Source: CAYNXB01 sp964401045 (GTDB taxonomy: Bacteria > Pseudomonadota > Alphaproteobacteria > Sphingomonadales > Sphingomonadaceae). Taken from it: 64,000 nt of DNA. The stretch spans positions 32,978 through 96,977 of the forward strand of contig CAYNXB010000001.1 of the NCBI GenBank assembly GCA_964401045.1, written 5' to 3'. Positions 24,499 through 32,874 of this stretch are shown piece by piece (position 1 is the first letter of the stretch; each line of letters opens with the position of its first letter). The notes under the pieces are model-generated. The model did not search any database and was not told the DNA's origin. It saw only the letters and a list, made by a program, of their open reading frames with translations. The position numbers were made by a program, and so were the translations under genes.

Positions 24499-24550
24499 GT
24501 TGACCGGTAACGGATATTACCGTATTCGTCAACGGTAACAAAAATTACCA
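24499..24550. promoter_or_regulatory. Two GGTAA-N6-TTACC operators between tetR and the efflux operon
   Basis: Site 1 is CGGTAA-CGGATA-TTACCG at 24505-24522 and site 2 is CGGTAA-CAAAAA-TTACCA at 24533-24550; centres are 28 bp apart. A wider inverted repeat GTTGAC/GTCAAC (24499-24504, 24528-24533) surrounds site 1. TTGACC at 24500 with TATTCG 17 bases later is a possible promoter for the efflux genes, which would place site 1 exactly in its spacer. Confidence 0.65.
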
Positions 24551-24562
24551 TAGGGGGCTGTC

Positions 24563-25594
24563 GTGGCTCGTTTCACCCGCAGGAAGCTCATCGGTGTGTT
24601 GCTCTGCCTCGCCGCGGCCGGTGTGTTGGTCGGGGGCTGGACCTGGGCGCACTCCGGCTCCGCATCGACCGACAATGCCTATGTGCGCGGCGATATCACG
24701 TCGCTCGCGGCGAAAGTCGGTGGTTACGTCACCTCGGTCGAGGTGCGCGATAACCAGCCGGTCAAGGCGGGCGATGTCCTGTTCCGCATCGATGACAGTG
24801 ACTACCGCGCGCGGCTGGCCCGGGCCGAAGCTGACGTCGCGGCAGCGCGCGCAAAGGCGGCGACGGTGGCGGCGGAAATCCGCCTGCAACACACGCTGGT
24901 GCGGCAAGCCCGGGCGCAGCGCGGCGCGGCGCTGGCGGACCTCGGGCTCGCCCGCACGACGAGCGACAGGCGGCTCGAGCTCGTCAACAGCGGCGCCGTA
25001 AGCCAAGCCCTTGTCGATGAAAGCCAGGCCGGCAGGATCCGTGCCGAAGCCGGCGCCTCGGTCTCGGCCACGGCAATCGATGCCCAGCGGCAGCGGGCGG
25101 AGGTGCTTGTGGTGGAGCGCGAAGCGGCCCTCGCAGCCGTGACGCAAGCCGAGGCCGTGCGCGATCTCGCGCGGATCGATCTTGAACACACCGTCGTCCG
25201 CGCGCCGATTTCGGGCGTGGTCGGCAATCGCCAAGTTCGGGTTGGCCGGCTGGTCGCTTCCGGAACCCCTCTGCTCGACATCGTTCCTGTGGCCGACCTG
25301 TTCGTGATCGCCAATTTCAAGGAAACCCAGCTCGAGAACATCCGCCCCGGCCAGCGAGCGAATGTCAGGGTCGATGGTTTTCCGGACCTCGTGTTCGAAG
25401 GGGTCGTCGACAGCATCGCCCCCGGCAGTGGTTCGGTGTTCAGCCTTCTTCCGTCCGATAACGCCACAGGCAACTTCGTCCGCGTTGTGCAACGCGTGCC
25501 GATCAAGATACGCCTCACGCAGAAACCCCTGCCCGCGCGCCTGGTGCCGGGCCTGTCAGCCACCGTCGAGCTCGACGACCGCAGGCCGTCGTGA
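24563..25594 (+). CDS. EmrA-like membrane fusion protein (HlyD family)
   Basis: 343 residues: short cytoplasmic N-terminus, one membrane helix (about 7-28), then the HlyD core with the lipoyl half-motifs (D-N-A-Y-V-R-G-D near 36-43; V-V-R-A-P-I-S-G-V-V-G near 211-221), a helical hairpin and the beta-barrel segment V-V-D-S-I-A-P-G-S-G. It bridges the inner-membrane pump to the outer-membrane channel in the periplasm. The start is GTG 24563 after AGGGGG. It overlaps the pump gene by 4 bases (GTGA). Confidence 0.92.
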   Translation: MARFTRRKLIGVLLCLAAAGVLVGGWTWAHSGSASTDNAYVRGDITSLAAKVGGYVTSVEVRDNQPVKAGDVLFRIDDSDYRARLARAEADVAAARAKAATVAAEIRLQHTLVRQARAQRGAALADLGLARTTSDRRLELVNSGAVSQALVDESQAGRIRAEAGASVSATAIDAQRQRAEVLVVEREAALAAVTQAEAVRDLARIDLEHTVVRAPISGVVGNRQVRVGRLVASGTPLLDIVPVADLFVIANFKETQLENIRPGQRANVRVDGFPDLVFEGVVDSIAPGSGSVFSLLPSDNATGNFVRVVQRVPIKIRLTQKPLPARLVPGLSATVELDDRRPS

Positions 25595-27189
25595 CGACGC
25601 GGATCGCGGACGAGCGCGGCCTCGACGCATCGGGATGGCTGCTGGTCGCAGGCATCGTCCTGGCGAGCCTGACCGAGGCACTGGCAGGCACGGTCGTCGC
25701 GCTCGGGCGCGGCGACATCATGGGCGACACGCACGCATCGCTCGATCAGTTCGCCTCGTTCGACGTCAGCTACACGGCGCTCAAACTGGTCGGCTTCGCG
25801 CTTTCGCCCTGGCTCCTCACCCGGATCGAACCGCGCAACGCGCTCGTTGCCTCGACTCTGGCGATGGGTGTCGCCTCCGCTCTCGCGATGGTGACCGCAC
25901 GGCTCGACGCGCTCAGCGGCCTGCGCGCGCTGCAGGGCCTTGCGGGCGGCATCGTCCTCGTCACCGGCCAGGCCATCCTGTTCCTGACCTTTCCTCGCCG
26001 CCGCCAGCCCCTCCTGCAAGCGCTCTTCGCGATGGGCGCGGTCGTCGCGCCTGCAACGCTCGCGCCCGCGATGCAGGGCTGGCTGATCGACAACCTGTCA
26101 TGGACCTGGATCTTCTACGGCATCCTGCCCCTGGCGCTCGCCGGTGCCGGGCTCGTGATGATCGCCGACCCGCCTCCGATGCCTCCGGTTGTCGCGTGGC
26201 GGCTCGACTGGGCGGGGATGGCCCTGCTCGGCTGCGCCATGTCCGGCGCCACCTATGTTCTTACCCAGGGGAGCCGCTGGGACTGGTTCGAGGCGGGCCG
26301 AATCTTATGGCTGAGCGGTCTTGCGGGTGGGTGTCTCGTCCTGTTCCTCCTGCACCAGCGCCGCGCCGCGCGACCGGCGCTGTTCGACCTGTCCGTGTTC
26401 CGGAACGATGACTTCACGTTTGCCTTTCTTGTAAGCTTCGTGGCCGGCGCGGCGTTGTTCGGGAGCGCGTTCCTGATACCGTCCTTCGCGGTTTCAGTGC
26501 TGGGCTTCACCCCGGCCGCCGCAGGCGGACTGCTGTTGCCGAGCGGGGCGCTGTTCGCGGGCGCGTTGCTGCTTTCGGCGTTCCTCGTGCAGACCTGCCG
26601 CACGCCGCCCCTGGCCAGCGTTCCCTTCGGCATTCTCCTGATCATGGCCGCCATGTGGATGCTGTCGGGATCGAACGGGGACAGCGGAGCACCGGACATG
26701 ATGCCCGCCATCCTCCTGCGGGGCCTCGGCCTCGGGTTCCTGTTCCTTTCCCTCACGCTGGTCGCGTTCGACCGGCTGCCGCCTGCCAATCTGGCGTCCG
26801 GGATCGGCCTCTTCAGCATCGGGAGGCAGCTGGGCGGCCTCATCGGGGTCGCGGGACTCCAGACGCTCATCGACCATCAGGCCGTCGCCAACCAGGCCGT
26901 GCTCGGTGCGGCGCTCAACCCCGGCTCGCCGCTCTTAGCCGACCGCATCGCTTCGCTGACGGCGATCCTCGTTACACGCGGGATGGATGCTGCCTCGGCG
27001 GCGAAGGCCGCGACCGGCATGCTCGGCCGTGCCACCGCGGGCCAGGCTTCGGTGATCGCATTCGACACCGCATTCAGCGTCGTCGCCCTGCTGTTCGTGT
27101 TCGCGGCGCCGGCGCTCATCGGAGTCAAGATCGGCCTTGCCAGGGCTGCCAGGCGCCGCGGCGCAGCCGACGCGGAGGTAATCTCATGA
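25591..27189 (+). CDS. EmrB-like MFS multidrug transporter (DHA2 family)
   Basis: 532 residues with about 14 hydrophobic segments and DHA2 landmarks: G-D-I-M-G-D near the first loop, R-A-L-Q-G-L-A-G-G (motif-like 'ALQG' segment near 111-119) and G-R-Q-L-G-G-L-I-G in the C-terminal half. It would export hydrophobic compounds using the proton gradient, working with the fusion protein upstream and the outer-membrane factor downstream. GTG start overlaps the fusion-protein stop; its own stop overlaps the next start (ATGA), so the three genes are one translationally coupled operon. Confidence 0.92.
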   Translation: MTTRIADERGLDASGWLLVAGIVLASLTEALAGTVVALGRGDIMGDTHASLDQFASFDVSYTALKLVGFALSPWLLTRIEPRNALVASTLAMGVASALAMVTARLDALSGLRALQGLAGGIVLVTGQAILFLTFPRRRQPLLQALFAMGAVVAPATLAPAMQGWLIDNLSWTWIFYGILPLALAGAGLVMIADPPPMPPVVAWRLDWAGMALLGCAMSGATYVLTQGSRWDWFEAGRILWLSGLAGGCLVLFLLHQRRAARPALFDLSVFRNDDFTFAFLVSFVAGAALFGSAFLIPSFAVSVLGFTPAAAGGLLLPSGALFAGALLLSAFLVQTCRTPPLASVPFGILLIMAAMWMLSGSNGDSGAPDMMPAILLRGLGLGFLFLSLTLVAFDRLPPANLASGIGLFSIGRQLGGLIGVAGLQTLIDHQAVANQAVLGAALNPGSPLLADRIASLTAILVTRGMDAASAAKAATGMLGRATAGQASVIAFDTAFSVVALLFVFAAPALIGVKIGLARAARRRGAADAEVIS

Positions 27190-28625
27190 CCGAAAAACAA
27201 TCGATGCCCGCTGCACGACTGGCGGCCGTGCTGCTGACCACGGTCGTGGCCGGGTGCACGGTCGGGCCTGACTATCGACCGCCATCCGCATCGGTGAGCG
27301 AGGCCTGGATTGGGCCCGCCGCGAACGGCGAGGTCGACGCGGCCTGGTGGACGCGGTTCGACGATCCCCTGCTCTCACAGCTGGTTTCGTCTGCCGTGGC
27401 CGGCAACAAGGATCTGGCGGAAGCGAGCGCGCGCCTGCGTGAAGCGCGCGCCGCCCGCGATGCGACGTACGGCCGGGCCGAGCCGCAGGCGGGCGCTTCC
27501 GCAGCCGTGACCCGCAACCGCCTGAGCGAGAACGGCCTTCTGCCGGTCGGCCGCGTTCCAGGCCTCGGTCCGGACCTGTCGCTTTACGACATTGGGTTCG
27601 ACGCATCGTGGGAGCTCGATCTGTGGGGCGGAACGCGGCGCGCGATCGAAGGGGCCGATGCGCGCGCGCAAGCGGCCGAGGAAGCGCACCGTGCCGTCGT
27701 CATCCAGGTCATCGCGGAGGTCGTGCGGTCCTACATCGCGCTTCGGTCCGCGCAGGGCCTGCGCGACAACGCGATCGAGAACGCCGAGATACAGACCGCA
27801 CTTGCCCGCCTGGTCGCCGATCGCGCGCGCGCAGGGAGCGCCTCGCGCTTCGACGTTGCCCGGGCCGAAGCGCTGGCACGAAGCAGCGCCGCGTCGGTTC
27901 CGCGCTTCGAGAGCGATGCGACGGCTGCCGCTTTTCGTATCGCCCTTCTGCTCGGCCAGCCTCCCGAAGCCTTGTACGATCGTCTTCGAGCGTCGGGATC
28001 ACTGCCGCAGCCCGTTGTCGAGGTCGGCGCCGGACTCCGGTCCGACCTGCTGCGCAGGCGCCCCGACATCCGCCAGGCCGAACGCGAGCTCGCCGCATCG
28101 ACCGCCGATATCGGGGTCGCCACGGCGGAGCTCTTTCCCCATCTCTCCCTACTTGGCGGTAGTGGATTGCAGTCGCGCACACCGGGAGACCTGCTCTCGG
28201 CAGACAGTCTGCGATTCCAGTTCGGGCCGTCCCTGCACTGGCCGATTTTTTCAGGCGGCCGCATCAGGGCCCAGATCCGCGCGGCAGACGCGCGCGCGGA
28301 CGCGGCGATGGCGCGTTACGAGCGGGCGGTTCTCGCGGCCCTGTCCGACACCGAAACGGCGCTCAATCAATACGCGTCCGCTGGCGAGGCCAGAGCCGAG
28401 CGCGACGCGGCCCGGTCGGCCGCGGCGGAGGCCGTCACCCTCGCGAGGACCAGGTATCTCGCGGGGGAGGACGACCTCACCGCCCTGCTGCTGGCGCAAG
28501 CCGAGTACAACGCCGCCGAGCAACAGAGCATCCAGGCGCTCGCCACGCAGCTCCAGAACGTGGCGGCGTTGTACAAGGCGCTTGGAGGCGGCTGGGAAGC
28601 GGTCGAGGCTTCCACCCCGTCGTAA
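27186..28625 (+). CDS. NodT-type outer-membrane efflux lipoprotein (TolC family)
   Basis: 479 residues with an N-terminal signal peptide and lipobox V-A-G-C (Cys about 22), then V-G-P-D-Y, the invariant start of NodT/OprM-type factors. Two OEP repeats follow, with D-L-L-R-R-R-P-D-I-R-Q-A-E (the conserved RRPDI motif) at about 282-294. It forms the trimeric outer-membrane channel. Start ATG 27186 overlaps the pump stop. The full set TetR/EmrA/EmrB/OMF in 4.8 kb makes this a self-sufficient tripartite pump locus. Confidence 0.94.
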   Translation: MTEKQSMPAARLAAVLLTTVVAGCTVGPDYRPPSASVSEAWIGPAANGEVDAAWWTRFDDPLLSQLVSSAVAGNKDLAEASARLREARAARDATYGRAEPQAGASAAVTRNRLSENGLLPVGRVPGLGPDLSLYDIGFDASWELDLWGGTRRAIEGADARAQAAEEAHRAVVIQVIAEVVRSYIALRSAQGLRDNAIENAEIQTALARLVADRARAGSASRFDVARAEALARSSAASVPRFESDATAAAFRIALLLGQPPEALYDRLRASGSLPQPVVEVGAGLRSDLLRRRPDIRQAERELAASTADIGVATAELFPHLSLLGGSGLQSRTPGDLLSADSLRFQFGPSLHWPIFSGGRIRAQIRAADARADAAMARYERAVLAALSDTETALNQYASAGEARAERDAARSAAAEAVTLARTRYLAGEDDLTALLLAQAEYNAAEQQSIQALATQLQNVAALYKALGGGWEAVEASTPS

Positions 28626-28951
28626 GCCGCTGATACTCCGACCGGTACCTCCTCCGGCATTCCCGTCCGAGACGTGTCGGCGCTGTGCGATTCGTAGCGC
28701 TTGTTCGCCTTCGAAATCGCCGCCGTTGCCACGGCGCTGGATCGACAGGTCATCCCGTCATCAGGACCGGGTTCGCGGGCTCCGGCTCAACCTTTCGCCT
28801 AGGCGTACGCCCCATCCGGCTAGGGTGCACCAAGCCGATGGACTGGAGGAGCTGCACGTCGGTCCGATCGATCGCCGTCATGTCGCGCCCTAGAACAGGC
28901 AGGCGCCGAAGTGGCCCGCCGCGGGCTGCCGGCGCGCAAAGGAGACCTGCC
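28626..28951. other. Gene-free stretch with overlapping palindromes
   Basis: No supportable coding region in 326 bases. Two 10-bp palindromes overlap: CGCCTAGGCG at 28796-28805 and GGCGTACGCC at 28802-28811, giving alternative pairings. They lie about 145 bases ahead of the hydrolase gene and may mark its promoter region or a decayed element. AAAGGAG just before 28952 belongs to that gene. Confidence 0.35.
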
Positions 28952-29773
28952 ATGCCGACGATCAAGACCCATGACGGCCACGAGATCTACTTCAAGGACT
29001 GGGGCGAGGGACCGGTGGTGATCTTCTCCCACGGCTGGCCGCTCAACGCCGACGCGTGGGACCCGCAGCTGCTGTTCCTGGCGCAGAACGGGTTCCGCGT
29101 CGTCGCGCACGACCGTCGTGGTCATGGGCGGTCCGCCCAGACTTCGAAGCGCAACGACATGGACGGCTATGCCGACGATCTGGCCGCCGTGATCGAGACG
29201 CTCGATCTGCGCGATGCTGTGCTGGTCGGTCACTCGACCGGGGGCGGAGAGGTCGCTCGCTATATCGGCCGCCACGGCACGGGCCGGGTGGCCAAGGCTG
29301 TTTTGCTGGCGGCAGTTCCGCCGCTCATGCTCAAGACCGGCGCGAACCCCGAAGGCCTGCCGATCGAGGTGTTCGACGGCCTGCGTCGCGATCTCGTTGC
29401 CGACCGATCGCAGTTCTACAAGACCTTCGCGCAGGCATTCTACGGCGCGAACCGCCCCGATGCCAACGTCTCGCAAGGCGTGCTCGACCACTTTTGGCTG
29501 ATGAGCATGCAGGCCGGCCTCAAGAATGCCTACGACAGCATCAAGGCCTTCTCCGAGACCGACTTTACCGAGGACCTCCGGAGGTTCGACGTGCCCACGC
29601 TCGTGGTTCACGGCGAGGACGATCAGATCGTTCCGATCAAGGATTCCGCGCACAAGTCCGCCAGGCTCGTCGAGGGTGCGCAGGAGATCTACTATCCGGG
29701 TGCCCCGCATGGCCTGACCGCGACCCACGCCGACAAGTTCAACGCCGACCTGCTCGCGTTCCTGCGCAGTTGA
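28952..29773 (+). CDS. Alpha/beta hydrolase, non-haem haloperoxidase type
   Basis: 273 residues with the family marks in order: S-H-G-W-P-L (oxyanion, about 25-30), D-R-R-G-H-G-R-S, nucleophile G-H-S-T-G-G-G-E (Ser about 93), acid in H-G-E-D-D-Q-I-V-P and His in P-H-G. These are the cofactor-free chloroperoxidase/perhydrolase/aryl esterase enzymes, typically cytoplasmic and of this length. AAAGGAG precedes the ATG. In vivo substrates are usually esters; halogenation is a side activity. Confidence 0.93.
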   Translation: MPTIKTHDGHEIYFKDWGEGPVVIFSHGWPLNADAWDPQLLFLAQNGFRVVAHDRRGHGRSAQTSKRNDMDGYADDLAAVIETLDLRDAVLVGHSTGGGEVARYIGRHGTGRVAKAVLLAAVPPLMLKTGANPEGLPIEVFDGLRRDLVADRSQFYKTFAQAFYGANRPDANVSQGVLDHFWLMSMQAGLKNAYDSIKAFSETDFTEDLRRFDVPTLVVHGEDDQIVPIKDSAHKSARLVEGAQEIYYPGAPHGLTATHADKFNADLLAFLRS

Positions 29774-29841
29774 ACGGTCAGGCCCGGCCGGGCAAGCCGG
29801 GCCGTGGCACCCGATGCTGCAAGCAATCGAGGGGGCAAACA

Positions 29842-30108
29842 ATGAGGAGCATGGCGATGACGCCTGTCGTGGCAGAGCGCGGCGAGTTCGAGCTCGCCCG
29901 ATTGATCGAGGGACGGGTTCCCGGAAACCCGCAGAGTCGCATTTCGGCCGATACGGGTTCGCCGCTCAGGATGATCGATCGGACGGCCTTGGTTGCCGAT
30001 GCCGGAAACACCGTGTGGGTGGCGCGGCCCCGCAATCTCCGGTCGCCGGATCGTGGCGATATCGTTGTCGTCGACGATTTCGGTTCCTATCGCCGACCTG
30101 AGCGCTGA
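29842..30108 (+). CDS. Small hypothetical protein, 88 residues
   Basis: Starts at ATG 29842 with GAGGGGG 6 bases upstream; two further in-frame ATGs follow within 15 bases. The product is soluble, mixed charge, with the segment I-D-R-T-A-L-V-A-D-A-G-N-T-V-W-V-A-R-P and no cysteine. I do not recognise the family. It follows the haloperoxidase-type gene after 68 bases in the same direction. Confidence 0.55.
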   Translation: MRSMAMTPVVAERGEFELARLIEGRVPGNPQSRISADTGSPLRMIDRTALVADAGNTVWVARPRNLRSPDRGDIVVVDDFGSYRRPER

Positions 30109-30205
30109 GAGTCACGATGGGGCTCACCCGGTTGCATAGCGAAATGGCAGACCGGTGCTCGACGCGTTCGGCCCGAGCTTCTCAAACGCTGTGCAAGGCG
30201 CCGCG

Positions 30206-31120
30206 ATGAGCCCCGGTCCGATAAAGATTCTCCTGCAGACCACGATCGAACCGAGGCAGGATGACTGGGCAGTCTTCAGATTTGGCAGCTTGGCCGCATT
30301 GCTTGGCGAGGCCACGGACAGGCATGGGCACCAGCAATATCAGGTGGTGATGCGGGACCGGTCCCCGCCGGGAATGGCCGACCCTGTCCTGAGCGCTATC
30401 GACCGGAGCAAGTTCGACCAGCTTTGGCTTTTTGCGGTGGATACCGGAGACGGGCTAACGCACCAGGAATGCGATGCCATCTCACGCTTTCGGCGCGCGG
30501 GTGGGGGGCTCCTCGTCACGCGTGATCACATGGATCTCGGATCATCGATTTGCGGCCTGGCCGGGGTCGGCTCGGCTCACTACTTCCATTCGCGAAGCGT
30601 TCATCCGGACGCCGCGCTGCGCTGTCGGGACGATACATATACGACCGACATCTCCTGGCCGAATTTTCATTCCGGAGCGAATGGCGACTATCAGATCATT
30701 CAGCCGATCGACCCGGTCCATCCGCTCTTGCAGGACGTCGCCCCGACAAAACGACGCCTGTGCTTTTTGCCCGCCCATCCGCACGAGGGCGGGATACGCT
30801 TGCCGGAAGGCGAAGACGCCAGGATCATCGCGGTTGGACATAGCAAGGTAACCGGTCGAGAGTTCAATATCGCGGTTGCCTTTGGATGCGGACCGCATGG
30901 TGGGCGCGCCGTAGCCCAGAGCACCTTCCACCATTTCGCTGATTACAACTGGGACATTCGCGCGGGCTGTCCCAGCTTCGTGTCCGAACTCCCGGGCGAC
31001 AGCTTCAGCCAGAATAGGCAGGCAATCGCCGATACCCGCCGCTATGTTCTGAACATCGCGGCTTGGCTTGGTCGCCGTCGCACTCCACCGAAGCCGGACA
31101 GGGGAGCTGTCTCGCGCTGA
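30206..31120 (+). CDS. ThuA-like/amidotransferase-fold hypothetical protein
   Basis: About 304 residues. The block L-W-L-F-A-V-D followed by L-T-H-Q-E-C-D-A-I-S-R-F-R-R-A-G-G-G-L-L-V-T-R-D-H resembles ThuA-type (trehalose utilisation) domains of the class I amidotransferase fold, where a helix leads into an A-G-G-G-L turn. His-rich stretches (H-P-H-E-G-G; F-H-H-F-A-D-Y-N-W-D) could bind metal. The start is uncertain: ATG 30206 is used, with AAGGCG upstream; GTG 30155 would add 17 residues. Function not known. Confidence 0.65.
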   Translation: MSPGPIKILLQTTIEPRQDDWAVFRFGSLAALLGEATDRHGHQQYQVVMRDRSPPGMADPVLSAIDRSKFDQLWLFAVDTGDGLTHQECDAISRFRRAGGGLLVTRDHMDLGSSICGLAGVGSAHYFHSRSVHPDAALRCRDDTYTTDISWPNFHSGANGDYQIIQPIDPVHPLLQDVAPTKRRLCFLPAHPHEGGIRLPEGEDARIIAVGHSKVTGREFNIAVAFGCGPHGGRAVAQSTFHHFADYNWDIRAGCPSFVSELPGDSFSQNRQAIADTRRYVLNIAAWLGRRRTPPKPDRGAVSR

Positions 31121-31225
31121 GCCACTCGTCAGGGCGAACGGCGGACGCTGAACCTCTACAGCCGGCCCCAGAACGCCCCTGTTCTCAGAGACAACGACAT
31201 CGACCTCAGCCACATCGAATTGATC

Positions 31226-31528
31226 TCTCCTGCGACGCCGGGGTGTCGGTCTGCGTGATCGATGGGCTGCATTCGAACCGCGTCCGTTCGGTGGTCGATC
31301 TCGGGGTCAAGCGCTTCGACGTCTTTGCCCGGCTGCAGAGCGATCTCGCCGAAGCGCAGGGAAAGCTCGCCGAGCGCGAGCCATCGACAAGGGCAAGCGC
31401 ACCCTCATGCGCACCCTCATGCGCAGCCGCGGCACGGGTGAGCCCGAGGCTTGCGCCGAGCTCCGGCCGCCGCCGAGATCGCCGAAGCGATCGTAACCGC
31501 GCACGAACTGATGGGGGACGGCACGTGA
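31226..31528 (+). pseudogene. nasT: Decayed nasT (ANTAR-domain antiterminator) remnant
   Basis: Three consecutive pieces in three different frames rebuild the C-terminal half of a NasT-type ANTAR regulator: D-A-G-V-S-V-C-V-I-D-G through R-L-Q-S-D-L-A-E-A (31226-31380), then I-D-K-G-K-R with L-M-R-S-R-G (from 31383) and finally A-E-I-A-E-A-I-V-T-A-H-E-L-M-G (31472-31525). The receiver domain is gone, about ten residues are missing between the last two pieces, and a 12-bp tandem duplication interrupts the middle. NasT normally drives nitrate-assimilation operons by antitermination. Identification is from the ANTAR pattern. Confidence 0.6.
31397..31420 (+). repeat. 12-bp tandem duplication inside the nasT remnant
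   Basis: GCGCACCCTCAT occurs twice head to tail, adding a second T-L-M-R to the ANTAR helix that normally has one. It looks like replication slippage in a gene no longer under selection. Confidence 0.75.
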
Positions 31529-31983
31529 CCGAGAGACTGGCGGGAAACGGCGACCCGGCGCGGCTCGTCCGGGCGGTTCTGCCATCCGGCGAACGGGTGG
31601 AGATCGCCGATCCTGCGCGCGGAGGCCTGCGCGTGGCGGTGCTCGACGGCGAGCGCCGGCTGGCCGCGGCGCTTTACCTCACGCGCGACGGCTCGCTGCC
31701 GGATCGCGAATGGCTGATCGCCCAGCTCGATGCCGTCACGCCGGCGCCTTCGATCGAACTCATCGCCGGGCATCCGGCGGCGCCGCAGCCGGATCCTGGA
31801 CCCATCGGCTGCGTCTGCTTCGACGTCGGCCTCAAGACCATCGTCGAGGCAATCGAGAACAGCGGCCTGATGAGCGTCGAGGCAGTCGGCCAGGCGCTGT
31901 CGGCGGGCACCACTTGCGGTTCATGCAAGCCCGCGATCCGCCGCCTGATCGGCGCTCACGGCAAGGAAGCGGCGAGCGGCTGA
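31525..31983 (+). pseudogene. nasA: C-terminal remnant of assimilatory nitrate reductase (BFD-like [2Fe-2S] domain)
   Basis: 152 codons from a GTG that overlaps the nasT remnant. The first part (residues about 15-75) resembles the region before the end of NasA, and residues about 95-150 are a bacterioferritin-associated-ferredoxin-like domain with C-V-C then C-G-S-C spacing (four Cys for a [2Fe-2S] cluster), as found at the C-terminus of alphaproteobacterial NasA. The roughly 700-residue molybdopterin part is absent. It could still be translated as a free ferredoxin-like protein, but the neighbour suggests decay by deletion. Confidence 0.55.
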
Positions 31984-32070
31984 TATTCTTCTGCGGAAAT
32001 CGCCGCCGGTTCACGCACGATTGGGCCGCTGGCGGTGTATGGACGTCTCCCGCACTGCATGGCTGGACCG

Positions 32071-32874
32071 ATGGACGCTCAACTTCTGGTCATCTGCCTG
32101 CTGACCGCAGGCATCAATCTGATCGGCACGCTGGCCTATGCCGCGCGCATCGCAGGCATTCGCACGCGGCGGATCGCGATGAGCTTCGCGTTGTTCAACA
32201 TCCTGGTGCTGGTCTCGCGCACCGCCAACGGCTTCCTCGGCCCATTCCTCGCCAAGCGGATAGAGACCCGGCTGTCGGACGGCGGGGGCGATGCGCTGCT
32301 TGGCGATTTCCGGCTGGTGCTGGTCGCCGCCGCGATCGCGGTGGCGATCGGGATCGTGCTGGTGCCGACCGCGCAGCGGCTGTTCGTGGTCGCAATCGGA
32401 TACTTCCAGCGCCATCGCTCGACCGGGAAGATGATCCTGCGCACAGCCACTCCGGCCGGGCTGCGCACGATCCGCAGCGCCACCGCGCTGCCGCAAGGCG
32501 GCCAGTTGCGTGAGCTGCTGAAGCCGCGCGGCGTGGGCTGGGGCGTGCTGCTGGCGAACTGCCTGGCGCAGGCGTTGATCACCGTCGGTGTGCTTGCCTC
32601 GCTCTACGCCGGCTACCTCAATCCCGAGTTCCGCGTCACCGCGTCGCAGCTTTCGGCGGTGATCAACGGCTTTGCCACGATCCTGCTGTTCGCGCTGATC
32701 GACCCGCAATTGTCGGTGATGACCGACGACGTGGTCGAAGGGCGGGTGTCTGAGCCGTTATTCCGGCGCACGATCGTGTGGATCTCGATCAGTCGCCTGG
32801 CCGGCACGCTGCTGGCGCAGGCGCTGCTGTTGCCGGGGGCGCTGGCAGTCGCGTGGATCGCCAACTTCGTCTGA
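32071..32874 (+). CDS. amj: Amj-family lipid II flippase (YdaH/DUF2837)
   Basis: 267-residue polytopic membrane protein with about six helices. The start region I-N-L-I-G-T-L-A-Y-A-A-R-I-A-G (one helix) followed by S-L/F-A-L-F-N-I-L-V-L-V-S-R-T-A-N matches the diagnostic pattern of Amj, the alternate MurJ that flips lipid II across the inner membrane. ATG 32071 places the first helix at the N-terminus; in-frame starts at 32059 and 32035 are possible and no strong ribosome site decides. It is convergent with the gene at 32875, sharing no spacer. Functional equivalence to Bacillus Amj is inferred. Confidence 0.85.
   Translation: MDAQLLVICLLTAGINLIGTLAYAARIAGIRTRRIAMSFALFNILVLVSRTANGFLGPFLAKRIETRLSDGGGDALLGDFRLVLVAAAIAVAIGIVLVPTAQRLFVVAIGYFQRHRSTGKMILRTATPAGLRTIRSATALPQGGQLRELLKPRGVGWGVLLANCLAQALITVGVLASLYAGYLNPEFRVTASQLSAVINGFATILLFALIDPQLSVMTDDVVEGRVSEPLFRRTIVWISISRLAGTLLAQALLLPGALAVAWIANFV

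Noticed and set aside
31063..31983. One 306-codon gene covering the nas remnants
   Set aside because: It mixes an out-of-frame tail of the preceding gene, a frameshifted nasT piece and the nasA end, so it is a chance fusion of remnants.
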